DNA of 64,000 nucleotides, taken from assembly GCF_020535545.1 (NCBI RefSeq), contig NZ_CP084752.1:3437501-3501500 (forward strand), given 5' to 3'. Source of the stretch: Roseateles sp. XES5. GTDB lineage: Bacteria; Pseudomonadota; Alphaproteobacteria; Rhizobiales; Rhizobiaceae. Below are positions 45,518 to 59,426 of the stretch, piece by piece. Made by a program: the position numbers and the translations under genes. Under the pieces are notes generated by a model that was not told the DNA's origin, made no database searches, and saw only the letters and a program-made list of their open reading frames with translations. How positions within the stretch are numbered: the stretch's first letter is position 1; each line of letters opens with the position of its first letter.

Positions 45518-45663
45518 GACATCTCCTCCTTCTGGTTTTGTGATGACGACAGGCAATCCCCGCATCCGGAAGGTGGATGCACGTTTATCGTGCGCCCAGA
45601 GTCTTAATTTCTCCTATAGATTGATTTTTGACAAAGGCGTGTAGCGTTGGTTGTGGAGGATTG

Positions 45664-46194
45664 TCACTCCTTCTGGCGCAGCAGGTCGTGCAGGCGCAGC
45701 ACTTCCATCTTCAGCGCGGCGATCTCGCCGAGGAAATGCGTATCGATCTTGTGGTGCAACGCCATCAGCTCGATCTCCGCCTTGAGGTTGACCTCGTAGT
45801 CCTTGGTCGCCTCGAAACGGTCGCGCGCAGCCTGCCGGTTCTGCGACATCATGATGATCGGCGCCTGCAGCGCGGCGAGCATGGAGAGCACGAGATTGAG
45901 GAAGATGAAGGGGTAGGGGTCGAAGGCATCCTTCGTCAGCAGGATCGTGTTGGCGATCGTCCAGGCGACAAGGAAGGCGAGAAAGCCGATGATGAAGGCC
46001 CAGGAGCCGCCGACACGGGCGATGGCGTCGGCGACGCGTTCGCCGGGCGATTGCTTGGACTGGTAGGCGCTGTTGCGATCCGCCGAAAGGATACGGCCCT
46101 CGCGGGAATGCAGGAGGACCTCGCGCTCGGTCTCGTCGAGCTGGTCGGCAGGCTTGCCGAAGAGGATCTGGGCGGCGTCGTCGAAAGGTCTCAT
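45664..46194 (-). CDS. DUF1003 family membrane protein
   Basis: This 176-residue protein has a cytoplasmic N-terminus, two hydrophobic helices (about residues 63-85 and 95-115) and a C-terminal coiled coil. Family wording: GERVADAIARVGGSWAFII, FLAFLVAWTIANTILL, DPYPFIFLNLVLSMLAALQAPIIMMSQNRQ, RDRFEATKDYEVNLKAE. DUF1003 proteins are common inner-membrane proteins with no assigned role. It is alone between the TadE-like gene and the sulfatase-like gene, all on one strand. Confidence 0.9.
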   Translation of the reverse strand: MRPFDDAAQILFGKPADQLDETEREVLLHSREGRILSADRNSAYQSKQSPGERVADAIARVGGSWAFIIGFLAFLVAWTIANTILLTKDAFDPYPFIFLNLVLSMLAALQAPIIMMSQNRQAARDRFEATKDYEVNLKAEIELMALHHKIDTHFLGEIAALKMEVLRLHDLLRQKE

Positions 46195-46249
46195 GGCCGG
46201 GCTCCGGAAGGCGAATCGGAGCCCTAGCCTAGTCCCGTTTCAGGGAAAA

Positions 46250-48148
46250 TCAGTAGCCGGCGCTCATCAGCTCCGCATGGGAATCGAAGAAGCGTTCCAG
46301 GCCGTACTGCTTGCCGAACATGATGTCGTGCTGCAGGAAGCGGAAGTCGCGGACCAGCGGGTCGACCGTCTTCTTGCGCGCCCAGTCGGCGGTGGCGTTG
46401 CCCTTGGCGTCGATCAGCATGTAGCGGTCGATGACGCGCAGCTTGTCATGCACGGCGCCGAGGAAGCCGGTGTAGTAGGGATGCTCGTAGCCGGCTTCCT
46501 TGAGGATGTAGTAGGACAGGAAGGCCGGGCTGATCGTGCCGATCTCCTTCTCGACGCCGGTCTTGTTCGACCAGATGACGAGCGGGGTCTCGTGTTCCTT
46601 CTTCATCTGCTCGGGCGAGCCCTTGCGCGCGGCGGTGATGCCCTTCATGTAGCCCGAGTTCTGATAGACCGTGTTGAGCGGCGGCAGGTGGTCGCCGAAG
46701 ACGACGATAATCGTCTCGCGGTCGCGTCCCTTGGCCCAGTCCATCAGCATCTTCAGGCTCTTGTCGGCTTCCTTCACGCCCTGGGCGTAGCTGGCCAGCA
46801 TGCGGTTGTCGCGCGCATCGAGCTTGCCGTCGACGGCAATGTCCGTCTTCGTGTAGCGGCCGTCGTCATAGGGGCCATGGCCCTGCAGGGTGACGGTGAA
46901 GAAGAAGAACGGGTCTTCCTGCGCATCCGCCTGGCGGATGATCTCCTTGGTCAGCGCCTCGTCGGAGGTGAAGTTGCCGCGTTTCGCCAGCGGCGGCATC
47001 TTGTCGACATCCTTGAAGGTCTCGAAGCCGAACGCCTTGTAGACGCTGCTGCGGTTCCAGAACCAGCCCGAGAAGGGATGGATGGCGCGCGCCGTGTAGC
47101 CTTCCGCGCGGAAGAACGTTGCGAGCGAGGGGATCGGCTTGCGCACATACTGCTGGTAGGGAATGCTGCCGGTCGGCAGGAAGGCGTTGGAGAAGCCCGT
47201 CAGCGCCTCGAATTCGACATTGGCGGTAAGGCCGCCGAATTCCGGCGAGAAGACGTTGCCGCCCTGGCTTTCGCGGATGGTCGGCATCGGATCGGCCGAG
47301 AGCTTCACGTTTGCGATGCGCGTCGGATCCCAAAGGGACTCGCTCATGACGACGATGACGTCGGGCTTGGAGCGGTGCGTCGTGCCGGCCGGAAGGGGCT
47401 TGGACGGGATCTTGTCGATGGCATCGACCATGTAGCCGGAGGGGGCCTGGACATTGGCCATCGGCAGGTTGATGGCGAAGGCCATGACGAAGCCGTTGTG
47501 ACGATAGTTCTCCGCCTGGTCCCACATGATCGGGAAGACCTTCAGCCGGTCGCGGACCCAGGAGAATTCGTTGTAGTCCATGATGGAGACGAAGCCGGCG
47601 ATCAGCGGCAGCGCGACGGCAAGGCGCGTCAGGCGTTCCTTGCGCGTCAGCGGCCGGAAGCGGCGCCAGGCGAAGACCCAGAGCGAAATGAGCCCGACGA
47701 TACCGCCGACGACGGCGACCGCAAGCGCTGCGGCGGTCCACGGACGATCCTGCACGAGGACGGGCATCAGCTCCATGATCTGGCGGCCGAAAAGCAGGTC
47801 CGTCGGATAGAGCGGGTCGGTGAGGAAGACCTGCTTCTGCTGCGAGATGACGCCCATCAGCACCACGAGCGGGGAGACGAGCAGCACGGCCTTGTGCTGG
47901 CGGCCGATCAGTGCGTCGATGGCGAGATAAAGCAGGAAGAACATGCCGGTAGTGGTCCAGCCGGGCTGTTCGGTATTGGTGAGATAGATCCAGGTCTGGG
48001 CAAGCGAGCCACGCGTGATCCATTCCACGACGACGACGGTGGCAAGCGCGAGAAGGCCGGAGACGACGAGCGAACGCAGGACGGCAAGCGCCTTGGCATG
48101 GCGCGCGAGGAAGCCTGCCTTGAGGGCAAGTCCTTCGGTGGCATCCAT
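46250..48148 (-). CDS. LTA synthase-family phosphoglycerol transferase-like protein
   Basis: This protein of 632 residues from ATG 48148 has about five N-terminal helices (first 200 residues) and an extracytoplasmic sulfatase-like domain. Visible active-site parts: VVMSESLWDP (metal-binding Glu), GGLTANVEFEALTGFSN (nucleophilic Thr), HPFSGWFWNR and VVFGDHLPPL (metal-binding Asp-His). Related rhizobial and enteric enzymes (CgmB, OpgB) transfer phosphoglycerol from phosphatidylglycerol onto periplasmic glucans, leaving diacylglycerol, which dgkA at 0.4 kb would recycle. Equivalence to CgmB is a guess. The frame stays open only to a TTG at 48190; neither that nor ATG 48148 has a good ribosome site, so the start is uncertain. 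nadE is divergent. Confidence 0.87.
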   Translation of the reverse strand: MDATEGLALKAGFLARHAKALAVLRSLVVSGLLALATVVVVEWITRGSLAQTWIYLTNTEQPGWTTTGMFFLLYLAIDALIGRQHKAVLLVSPLVVLMGVISQQKQVFLTDPLYPTDLLFGRQIMELMPVLVQDRPWTAAALAVAVVGGIVGLISLWVFAWRRFRPLTRKERLTRLAVALPLIAGFVSIMDYNEFSWVRDRLKVFPIMWDQAENYRHNGFVMAFAINLPMANVQAPSGYMVDAIDKIPSKPLPAGTTHRSKPDVIVVMSESLWDPTRIANVKLSADPMPTIRESQGGNVFSPEFGGLTANVEFEALTGFSNAFLPTGSIPYQQYVRKPIPSLATFFRAEGYTARAIHPFSGWFWNRSSVYKAFGFETFKDVDKMPPLAKRGNFTSDEALTKEIIRQADAQEDPFFFFTVTLQGHGPYDDGRYTKTDIAVDGKLDARDNRMLASYAQGVKEADKSLKMLMDWAKGRDRETIIVVFGDHLPPLNTVYQNSGYMKGITAARKGSPEQMKKEHETPLVIWSNKTGVEKEIGTISPAFLSYYILKEAGYEHPYYTGFLGAVHDKLRVIDRYMLIDAKGNATADWARKKTVDPLVRDFRFLQHDIMFGKQYGLERFFDSHAELMSAGY

Positions 48149-48463
48149 TGCCACGGCTGCGGGAGTGAACAGGGCCAAGGCCGTCTCCAAACTTCATTAA
48201 ACTTTCGTGTATCTGTCATACGGATGTCATCTTGAACAGAAGATGAATGGTTTCTGCAACGTTCGGCCAATGCTTTGGTTCCCTCTGTTGCATTGCGGCA
48301 ATGGTGGGCGGAACCCGCTGGAAAACGGGCACTTTCGGCAAAAGCGCCCGCAATCGGCACCGCCCTTCATTCCCAAAACGCCCGCGATGTTCTAAAGAGC
48401 GTGTGACCGTTCGGGAGCGCGGGCCGCCGCGGGATCGGACACAGCAGGAGACGGACCGCAGAC

Positions 48464-50143
48464 ATGACTTCCGAGACCGTAAAGACGACCTTGCGCATTG
48501 CCGTCGCGCAATTGAACCCGACCGTCGGCGACGTGACGGGCAATCTCGCCAAGGCCCGTGCCGCCCGCGAGGATGCCAAGCGGCAGGGTGCCGACCTCCT
48601 GCTCCTGACGGAACTCTTCATCTCCGGCTATCCGCCTGAGGACCTCGTGCTGAAGCCTGCCTTCCTGAAGGCCTGCCGCCGCGCCGTGGACGACCTTGCC
48701 GCCGACACAACCGACGGCGGCCCCGGCGTCATCGTCGGCTTCCCGCGGCAGGACGAGACGGGCCGCTACAATGCCGTCGCCGTGCTCGACGGCGGCAAGG
48801 TGATCGCGGTGCGCGACAAGGTGGACCTGCCGAACTACGGCGAGTTCGACGAAAAGCGCGTCTTCGATCAGGGCGCGATGCCGGGCCCGGTGAATTTCCG
48901 CGGCATCCGGCTCGGCATTCCGATCTGCGAGGACATCTGGGGCGAACTCGGCGTCTGCGAGACCCTGGCCGAGAGCGGCGCGGAAATCCTGCTGTCGCCG
49001 AACGGCTCGCCCTATTATCGCGGCAAGGTGGATATCCGCCATCAGGTCGTGCTCAAGCAGGTCATCGAAACCGGCCTGCCGCTGCTCTATGCCAACCAGC
49101 TCGGCGGGCAGGACGAACTCGTCTTCGACGGCGCGAGCTTCGCCTTCAACGCCGACAAGTCGCTTGCTTTCCAGATGAGCCAGTTCGAGGAGACGATCGC
49201 GCTCGTCACCTGGAAGAAGCATGGCGAGAGCTGGGTCTGCGACGGCGGGCCGATGTCGCGCATTCCGGAAAAGGAAGAGGCGGACTATCGCGCCTGCCTG
49301 CTCGGCTTCCGCGACTACGTCAACAAGAACAGCTTCAAGAACGTGGTGCTCGGGCTTTCCGGCGGCATCGACTCGGCGATCTGCGCCGCCATCGCGGTCG
49401 ATGCGCTGGGCGAGGAGCGGGTGCGCTGCATCATGCTGCCCTACCGCTATACCTCGAAGGATTCCCTGAAGGACGCGGCCGACTGCGCCAGGCTGCTGGG
49501 CTGCCGCTATGACATCGTGTCGATCGAGGCGCCGGTGACGGGCTTCCTCTCCTCGCTTTCCGAACTCTTCGAGGGCACGGAAGAGGGCATCACGGAAGAG
49601 AACCTGCAGAGCCGCGCGCGCGGCACGATCCTGATGGCCGTCTCCAACAAGTTCGGCTCGATGGTGGTGACGACGGGCAACAAGTCGGAAATGTCCGTCG
49701 GCTACGCCACGCTCTACGGCGACATGAACGGCGGCTTCAATCCGATCAAGGACCTCTACAAGATGCAGGTCTATGCGATCTCGCGCTGGCGCAACGACCA
49801 CGTTCCGCCGGGTGCGCTCGGCCCGTCCGGCCTGGTGATCCCGCAGAACATCATCGACAAGGCGCCGTCGGCGGAACTGCGTCCCAACCAGACCGACCAG
49901 GATTCGCTGCCGCCCTATCCCGTGCTCGACGACATCCTCGAATGCCTGGTGGAACAGGAAATGAGCACGGAGGAGATCGTCGCGCGTGGCCACGACGCGG
50001 CGACCGTGCACCGGATCGAGCACCTGCTCTATATCGCCGAATACAAGCGCCGCCAGTCGGCCCCCGGCGTGAAGATCACCAAGAAGAACTTCGGCCGCGA
50101 CCGCCGCTACCCCATCACCAACCGGTATCGGGACCGGGGGTGA
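48464..50143 (+). CDS. nadE: Glutamine-dependent NAD+ synthetase
   Basis: This 559-residue two-domain enzyme converts deamido-NAD to NAD, using glutamine as nitrogen source. The N-terminal nitrilase-type glutaminase domain (about 10-255) has Glu in LLLTELFISGYPPEDL, Lys in AVRDKVDLPNYGEFDE and Cys in LGIPICEDIWGE. The C-terminal synthetase domain (about 285-550) has the ATP pyrophosphatase loop LGLSGGIDSAICA and the GNKSEMSVGYATLYGDM segment. Length and motifs agree with the alphaproteobacterial glutamine-dependent form. ATG 48464 has no strong ribosome site. Two small genes follow closely (4 bases, then overlapping). Confidence 0.95.
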   Translation: MTSETVKTTLRIAVAQLNPTVGDVTGNLAKARAAREDAKRQGADLLLLTELFISGYPPEDLVLKPAFLKACRRAVDDLAADTTDGGPGVIVGFPRQDETGRYNAVAVLDGGKVIAVRDKVDLPNYGEFDEKRVFDQGAMPGPVNFRGIRLGIPICEDIWGELGVCETLAESGAEILLSPNGSPYYRGKVDIRHQVVLKQVIETGLPLLYANQLGGQDELVFDGASFAFNADKSLAFQMSQFEETIALVTWKKHGESWVCDGGPMSRIPEKEEADYRACLLGFRDYVNKNSFKNVVLGLSGGIDSAICAAIAVDALGEERVRCIMLPYRYTSKDSLKDAADCARLLGCRYDIVSIEAPVTGFLSSLSELFEGTEEGITEENLQSRARGTILMAVSNKFGSMVVTTGNKSEMSVGYATLYGDMNGGFNPIKDLYKMQVYAISRWRNDHVPPGALGPSGLVIPQNIIDKAPSAELRPNQTDQDSLPPYPVLDDILECLVEQEMSTEEIVARGHDAATVHRIEHLLYIAEYKRRQSAPGVKITKKNFGRDRRYPITNRYRDRG

Positions 50144-50147
50144 GGGC

Positions 50148-50459
50148 GTGGAGGAGCGCGACGAGCCGGTCTTCACGGAAGAGGAAATCCGGCTGATCCG
50201 GCTGTGGTCGCTCAGCGACGTTTCGGCCGGGCGGCAGGTTTTTGCGCAGGTCGCCTATTTCGCGACGCCGGCCGTCTTCGGCGTCTACGGCCTTGCGACC
50301 GGCAGCCAGACGGTTCTGGGTGTCGCCTTCATCGCCGTCCTGCTGCTGCTGGCATGGGGTTTCGTGTCGACCTGGCGTGAACAGAAGGCCTCGCTCCTGA
50401 TGCAGTCGATCTTCCGCAAGCTTTCCGCCGGGTTGCCGGCCGGCGACGGAAAGCCGTGA
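50148..50459 (+). CDS. Small membrane protein of unknown function
   Basis: This 103-residue protein has two hydrophobic helices (about residues 33-50 and 53-71) between a charged N-terminus (EERDEPVFTEEEIRLIRLWS) and a basic C-terminus. GTG 50148 lies 4 bases after the nadE stop, preceded by GAGGG. It overlaps nothing but is followed at once by the TolB-like gene, whose ATG lies 3 bases past its stop. No family is recognised. Coupling to nadE suggests co-expression, not necessarily shared function. Confidence 0.7.
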   Translation: MEERDEPVFTEEEIRLIRLWSLSDVSAGRQVFAQVAYFATPAVFGVYGLATGSQTVLGVAFIAVLLLLAWGFVSTWREQKASLLMQSIFRKLSAGLPAGDGKP

Positions 50460-50461
50460 CC

Positions 50462-51286
50462 ATGCGCAGTTCCGTCGAGATCCACGACATCGTCACCGGT
50501 GAGACGCGGGTCGTCTGGCAGACGGAGCGGCTGGTCGAGGCGCCGAATTTTTCCAGAGACGGGCGCTCTCTCATCATCAACGGCGACGGGTTGCTCTACC
50601 GTCTTCCCCTCGATGGCGGCGAGCCGGCCCGGATCGATACGGGCTTTGCCACGCGCTGCAACAACGACCACGGCCTGTCGCCGGATGGCCGCCTGCTGGC
50701 GATCAGCGACAAGGTCGAATTCGGCAAGTCGGCGATCTACGTGCTGCCGGCGGATGGTGGAACGCCGCGGCTGGTGACGGAAAACCTGCCGTCCTACTGG
50801 CACGGCTGGTCGCCGGACGGCGCGACGCTCGCCTATTGTGGCATCCGCGACAATCTCTTCGATATCTATACCATCCCCGTCGCCGGCGGCGCGGAACGGC
50901 GGCTGACCTTCGGCGAAGGGCGCAACGACGGGCCGGATTATTCGGCGGATGGCGCGTGGATCTACTTCAACTCCAGCCGCAGCGGGCGCATGCAGATCTG
51001 GCGCGTGCGGCCGGATGGCAGCGAGCCGACACGCATCACCGACAGTCCCTATGGCGACTGGTTTGCGCATCCTTCGCCCGATGGCCGAAACCTCCTGGTT
51101 CTGTCCTATGACGGCGATGTCTTCGACCATCCGCGCGACCTCACCGTGCGGCTGCGGCTGATGGACATGGACGGCGGCAATGCGCGTGTGCTTTTCGAGC
51201 TTTTCGGCGGGCAGGGCACGATGAACGTGCCGAACTGGTCGCCGGACGGACGGCAGTTCGCCTTCGTGCACTATGCGCCCGCCTGA
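50462..51286 (+). CDS. TolB-like beta-propeller protein
   Basis: This 274-residue protein has six or so PD40/TolB-type repeats (for example NFSRDGRSLIINGDGLLYRL, GLSPDGRLLAISD, GWSPDGATLAYCG, DYSADGAWIYFNSSRSGRMQ, HPSPDGRNLLVLS, NWSPDGRQFAFV). No signal peptide is present, so it is likely cytosolic, unlike true TolB. Proteins of this type are found in many soil bacteria with unknown function; some are fused to peptidases, but no catalytic domain is here. ATG 50462 is preferred over GTG 50456. Third gene of the nadE unit. Confidence 0.85.
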   Translation: MRSSVEIHDIVTGETRVVWQTERLVEAPNFSRDGRSLIINGDGLLYRLPLDGGEPARIDTGFATRCNNDHGLSPDGRLLAISDKVEFGKSAIYVLPADGGTPRLVTENLPSYWHGWSPDGATLAYCGIRDNLFDIYTIPVAGGAERRLTFGEGRNDGPDYSADGAWIYFNSSRSGRMQIWRVRPDGSEPTRITDSPYGDWFAHPSPDGRNLLVLSYDGDVFDHPRDLTVRLRLMDMDGGNARVLFELFGGQGTMNVPNWSPDGRQFAFVHYAPA

Positions 51287-51407
51287 GCGAAATGACCGTG
51301 ATTAAGCTTTCGCTCACCAGCCTGTTTAAGCGAATTTTGCCGTCTGTCCTCTAGCCTTCGTTCAACAATGCCCGGAAACGCGGGCAGGGGACGGCAGGCA
51401 GGGAAAA

Positions 51408-52910
51408 ATGACGGGCAAGGCGGAACAGGGCCGCGCAAAGCGGCGACGCGGAGTGGGCATGGCGATCCGGGCGGCAGCCCTGATGATCGTCCTGTTGTTC
51501 GGCACCGCCAACTATCTGGTGCTCGACCATGCCATCGACCGGGCCGACAGTTTTGTCGCCGAGACGGAGCGCACGCTGGTGCGCAACGAATTCAGCCACC
51601 AGATCGACCAGGTCGTTCAATACCAGAGCCAGATTTCCTTCTGGGACAAGAGTTTTCAGGAACTGGCCTTCGGCATGCCCGGCGACAGCTTCGTGCGCGA
51701 CCAGTTGCGGGACTGGATGTGGGCGGACTTCGGCTTTTCCTGGATGATCTTCACCACGCCGGAGGGCGACAAGGTGCTCGGCGTGCATCGCGGCGAAAAG
51801 GTTTCCGACCGCAAGGCGCGCGAGAAGCTGCATTGGGTGAGCGACCTCACCAAGAAGGCCGAGCGGGCCTACTACGAGGCGCTGTCGCCTGACCGCGGCG
51901 GCTGGCAGGTGGCGGGCGCCAAGGAGGACCCGGACCTCCTGACGCCAGCGCTTCCCGAAATCCACGTTTCCGGCATGCGGCTCATCGACCGCGTCATGAG
52001 CATCGTCGTCGTGCAGGCCGTCGTGCCGAAGACGCTCTATATTCCCGCCAGCCGGCGCGAGCCGACGCTACTCATTACCGTCAAGCCGGTCTCGCAAAAG
52101 ATGCTGGCCAACTCCGAGCGGCGCCTCGGCGTGCACGGGCTCGGTTTCACGCCCATCGTCACCCAGGAGCCGGGGCTGCTGATGACGCCGGTCGGCGGCG
52201 ATACCTACAATCCCATGGTCGCCTCCTGGCGGCCGAACATGCCGGGCTCCTTCGTCTGGCAGTCCGCGCTGATCCAGATCACCCTGTTCGTTCTGGTCTT
52301 TGCCGGCGTGATGCTTTTCGTCACGCTGCGCTTCTCGACGCTCGTGCGGGCGCTCCAGCGCAGCGAGGCGCAGAACGCCTTCCTCGCACGGCACGATCCG
52401 CTGACGGGGCTGAAGAACCGCAGCGGCTTCGACGAGGATGTCTTGCGCGCCATCGGCCGGGGCGAGAACAAGCCGTTCACGATCCTCGCGCTCGACCTCG
52501 ACCGGTTCAAGGCGGTCAACGACCGGCACGGCCACGCGGCCGGCGACGCCGTCCTGCAGGCCGTCGCCCGGCGGTTCTCCGAGCGCATCGGCGCGCGCGG
52601 CTGTGTGGCGCGTCTCGGCGGTGACGAGTTCTGCGTGCTGCTGACGGGCAACCATGAGCGCGAAAGCCTCCTGGAACTGGCCAACAGCCTCGTGCTCGAT
52701 ACGCAGGTACCCGTCGCCTATGACGGGCAATTGCTGCTGATCGGCGGCAGCGCCGGCATTGCGCAATTCCCGGCCCATGGCAAATCGGTGCACGATGTCA
52801 TGGTGATCGCCGATGCCGCGCTCTACGCCGCCAAGAACGGTGGCCGCAACCGCGCCGTCCATGCCGACGACATCGAGATCGATGGCACGGAGGCCGCCCG
52901 CGCCGCCTGA
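51408..52910 (+). CDS. Membrane diguanylate cyclase with periplasmic CHASE4-like sensor
   Basis: This 500-residue protein has one membrane helix at about residues 19-41, a periplasmic sensor (about 42-280) matching CHASE4 by layout (EFSHQIDQVVQYQSQISFWD near the start), a second helix at about 285-308, and a GGDEF domain (about 325-485). The active-site loop is RLGGDEFCVLL near residue 404, and the metal-binding part is LDLDRFKAVNDRHGH. GGDEF is intact, so it should make cyclic di-GMP in response to a periplasmic signal. No EAL domain. It ends just before the cobalamin riboswitch of bluB, but need not be related to it. Confidence 0.9.
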   Translation: MTGKAEQGRAKRRRGVGMAIRAAALMIVLLFGTANYLVLDHAIDRADSFVAETERTLVRNEFSHQIDQVVQYQSQISFWDKSFQELAFGMPGDSFVRDQLRDWMWADFGFSWMIFTTPEGDKVLGVHRGEKVSDRKAREKLHWVSDLTKKAERAYYEALSPDRGGWQVAGAKEDPDLLTPALPEIHVSGMRLIDRVMSIVVVQAVVPKTLYIPASRREPTLLITVKPVSQKMLANSERRLGVHGLGFTPIVTQEPGLLMTPVGGDTYNPMVASWRPNMPGSFVWQSALIQITLFVLVFAGVMLFVTLRFSTLVRALQRSEAQNAFLARHDPLTGLKNRSGFDEDVLRAIGRGENKPFTILALDLDRFKAVNDRHGHAAGDAVLQAVARRFSERIGARGCVARLGGDEFCVLLTGNHERESLLELANSLVLDTQVPVAYDGQLLLIGGSAGIAQFPAHGKSVHDVMVIADAALYAAKNGGRNRAVHADDIEIDGTEAARAA

Positions 52911-52954
52911 CATGGGGCGGGCTTGATCGCAACGCCGAGCCGTGCGCATATCCT

Positions 52955-55003
<2,049 letters not shown>

Positions 55004-55241
55004 ATCCCTCGATCCCTGGTGGCGTTGAAACCGCCGGCAAAACCGGCCGGATATCGCCCTATCATAGGCCGCATGGGGGCGAGTGCAACGTGCTCCCGCA
55101 TTTGTGATTAACGCCTCTGCCTTGCAACGGCCTTGGTTCGCGCCTAGTGTCGGCCATCGTCAATGCCTGCAGGATGGTGCTTCATGGATTTCAACCCGAC
55201 CGCAAACCGACTTCGTTTTGTCATCGGGGAATTCCGTATCC

Positions 55242-56828
55242 ATGCCGCATTCCATCACGCTTTCCAAAATCACGTGGTCCACGCCTGACGGGCACACGCT
55301 TCTTTCCAATCTCGACCTGACCTTCGGCCGCGAGCGCGCCGGCCTTGTCGGCCGCAACGGCGTCGGCAAGACGACGCTGCTGAAACTCGTCACCGGCGAT
55401 CTGGTTCCGCAAGCCGGCACCGTCACGGTGGACGGCACGCTCGGCCTCTTGCGCCAGAGCGTGCAGGTCGGCGCGCGCGAAACCATTACCAGCCTCTTCG
55501 GTATCACCGAGGCCCTTGCGCTTCTTGCCCGCGCCGGGCGCGGCGAGGCGACCGCGGAGGAACTGGCCGAGGCCGACTGGACGCTGGAGACGCGGCTTGC
55601 CGCCGCGCTCGCCCGCGTCGGGCTGGAGGCGGAGGCCGAAACGCCGCTTGCCGCGCTGTCCGGCGGCCAGCGCACGCGCGCCGCGCTGGCGGCGCTTGTC
55701 TTCCGCGCGCCGGATTTCCTGCTGCTCGACGAGCCCACCAACAATCTCGACCGGGACGGGCGGCGGGCGGTGATCGACATGCTCGCCGGCTGGCGCGCCG
55801 GCGCCATCGTCGTCAGCCACGACCGCGAGCTGCTGGAGACGATGGAGGCCATCGTCGAACTGACGACGCTGGGCGCAACCCGCTATGGCGGCAACTGGAG
55901 CGCCTATCGCGCCCGCAAGGCGCTGGAACTTTCCGCCGCTCACCGCGACCTCGCGGACGCGGAAAAGCACGCCGACACGGTGGCGCGCACTATGCAGACG
56001 ATTGCCGAGCGAAAGGCGCGGAAGGACAGCGCCGGCCGCCGCAAAAAGGCCCGCGGCGACATTCCGCGCATCATGCTGGGCGCGATGAAGGAGCGCAGCG
56101 AACTGACGGGCGGGGCGAATGCCCGGCTGGCCGAAAGCCGGCAGGCGCAGGCGGCCGAGGATATCGCGGCGGCGCGCGAAAGGATCGAGGTCCTGCAGCC
56201 GCTCAGCGTTTGCGTGCCGCCGACGCATCTTCCTGCGAGCAAGATGGTGCTTCGCATGGAGGGTGTGACGGCCGGCTACCGCCCGGAACGGCCGGTTATC
56301 CGCGACCTTTCCTTCGCCATTACCGGTCCGGAGCGGGTGGCGGTGACGGGGCCGAACGGTTCGGGCAAGACGACCCTTCTGGCGCTCGTCACCGGGCAGA
56401 TGCAGCCATGGGCGGGCAGCGTGCGGCTGGCGACGGAGGTCGCCGTGCTCGACCAGAAGGTCAGCCTGCTCGATCCTGCGCTGTCGATCCGCGACAATTT
56501 CCGGCGGATCAACCCCGAGGCGGACGAAAACGCCTGCCGCGCGGCGTTGGCGCGCTTCATGTTCCGGGCGGATGCGGCCCTGTAGATCGCCGGCAGTCTC
56601 AGCGGCGGACAATTGCTGCGTGCGGGTCTGGCTGCGGTGCTGGGCGGCCCACGGCCGCCGGCGCTGCTCATCCTGGACGAGCCGACGAACCATCTCGATA
56701 TCGACGCCATCGAGGCGGTGGAGGCCGGTCTTCGGGCCTATGACGGCGCATTGCTGGTGGTGAGCCACGACGAGCCGTTCCTGGAGGCGATCGGCATCAC
56801 GCGCCGGCTGGCGCTTCCGGCGCAATGA
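55242..56828 (+). pseudogene. ABC-F family ATPase interrupted by an in-frame amber stop
   Basis: This reading frame of 528 codons encodes two ABC domains of the ABC-F type (ribosome-associated, no membrane part). First domain: GRNGVGKTTLLKLV (about residues 34-47), LSGGQRTRAAL (about 139-149), LLLDEPTNNLD. A linker follows (about 225-325, KARKDSAGRRKKARGDIP). Second domain: GPNGSGKTTLLALV near 368-381. A TAG at 56583-56585 (codon 448) then breaks the frame before LSGGQLLRAGL and ILDEPTNHLD, which lie downstream in the same frame and look unharmed. Change of one base from CAG or another codon would explain it. It could be a real inactivation, a recent mutation or an error. ABC-F proteins rescue ribosomes or give antibiotic tolerance; the subgroup here is not clear. 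ATG 55242 has GGGGA upstream. Confidence 0.85.
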
Positions 56829-56830
56829 AA

Positions 56831-56860
56831 AACGGCCGCCCGAGGGGCGGCCGTTCCGGA
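56831..56860. terminator. Bidirectional terminator between ABC-F and malic enzyme genes
   Basis: An 11-bp perfect stem (AACGGCCGCCC / GGGCGGCCGTT) with a GAG loop. On the minus strand it is followed by TTTCATT (a run of five T including the stem end), suiting the malic enzyme transcript; the ABC-F stop lies 2 bases before it. Confidence 0.8.
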
Positions 56861-56877
56861 TTCCGGTCACGCCCGGA

Positions 56878-59190
<2,313 letters not shown>

Positions 59191-59426
59191 GATGCTCCCT
59201 GCCATATGCTGTTTTCGTTGCGGCTATTCGTGGCACGAAACCGCCGCGACGCGAAGTTTTCGGAACCTTCCATAAAGCCGCAATCGTCCGCGCGCGCAAT
59301 GCCTATTTGCGGACGGAAAATGCATAGGTGTGTCATCAATTTGAAACAGGAGTCTGGTTTTCAACGGAACCAAAGCCGCCCGTCATGACGATGATCGCGG
59401 CGGCCGGCCACCCGGAGACCAAAGAC

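Noticed and set aside
46073..48235. 720-codon open frame antisense to the LTA-synthase-like gene
   Set aside because: Shadow of a clear sulfatase-fold enzyme, with no family resemblance of its own.
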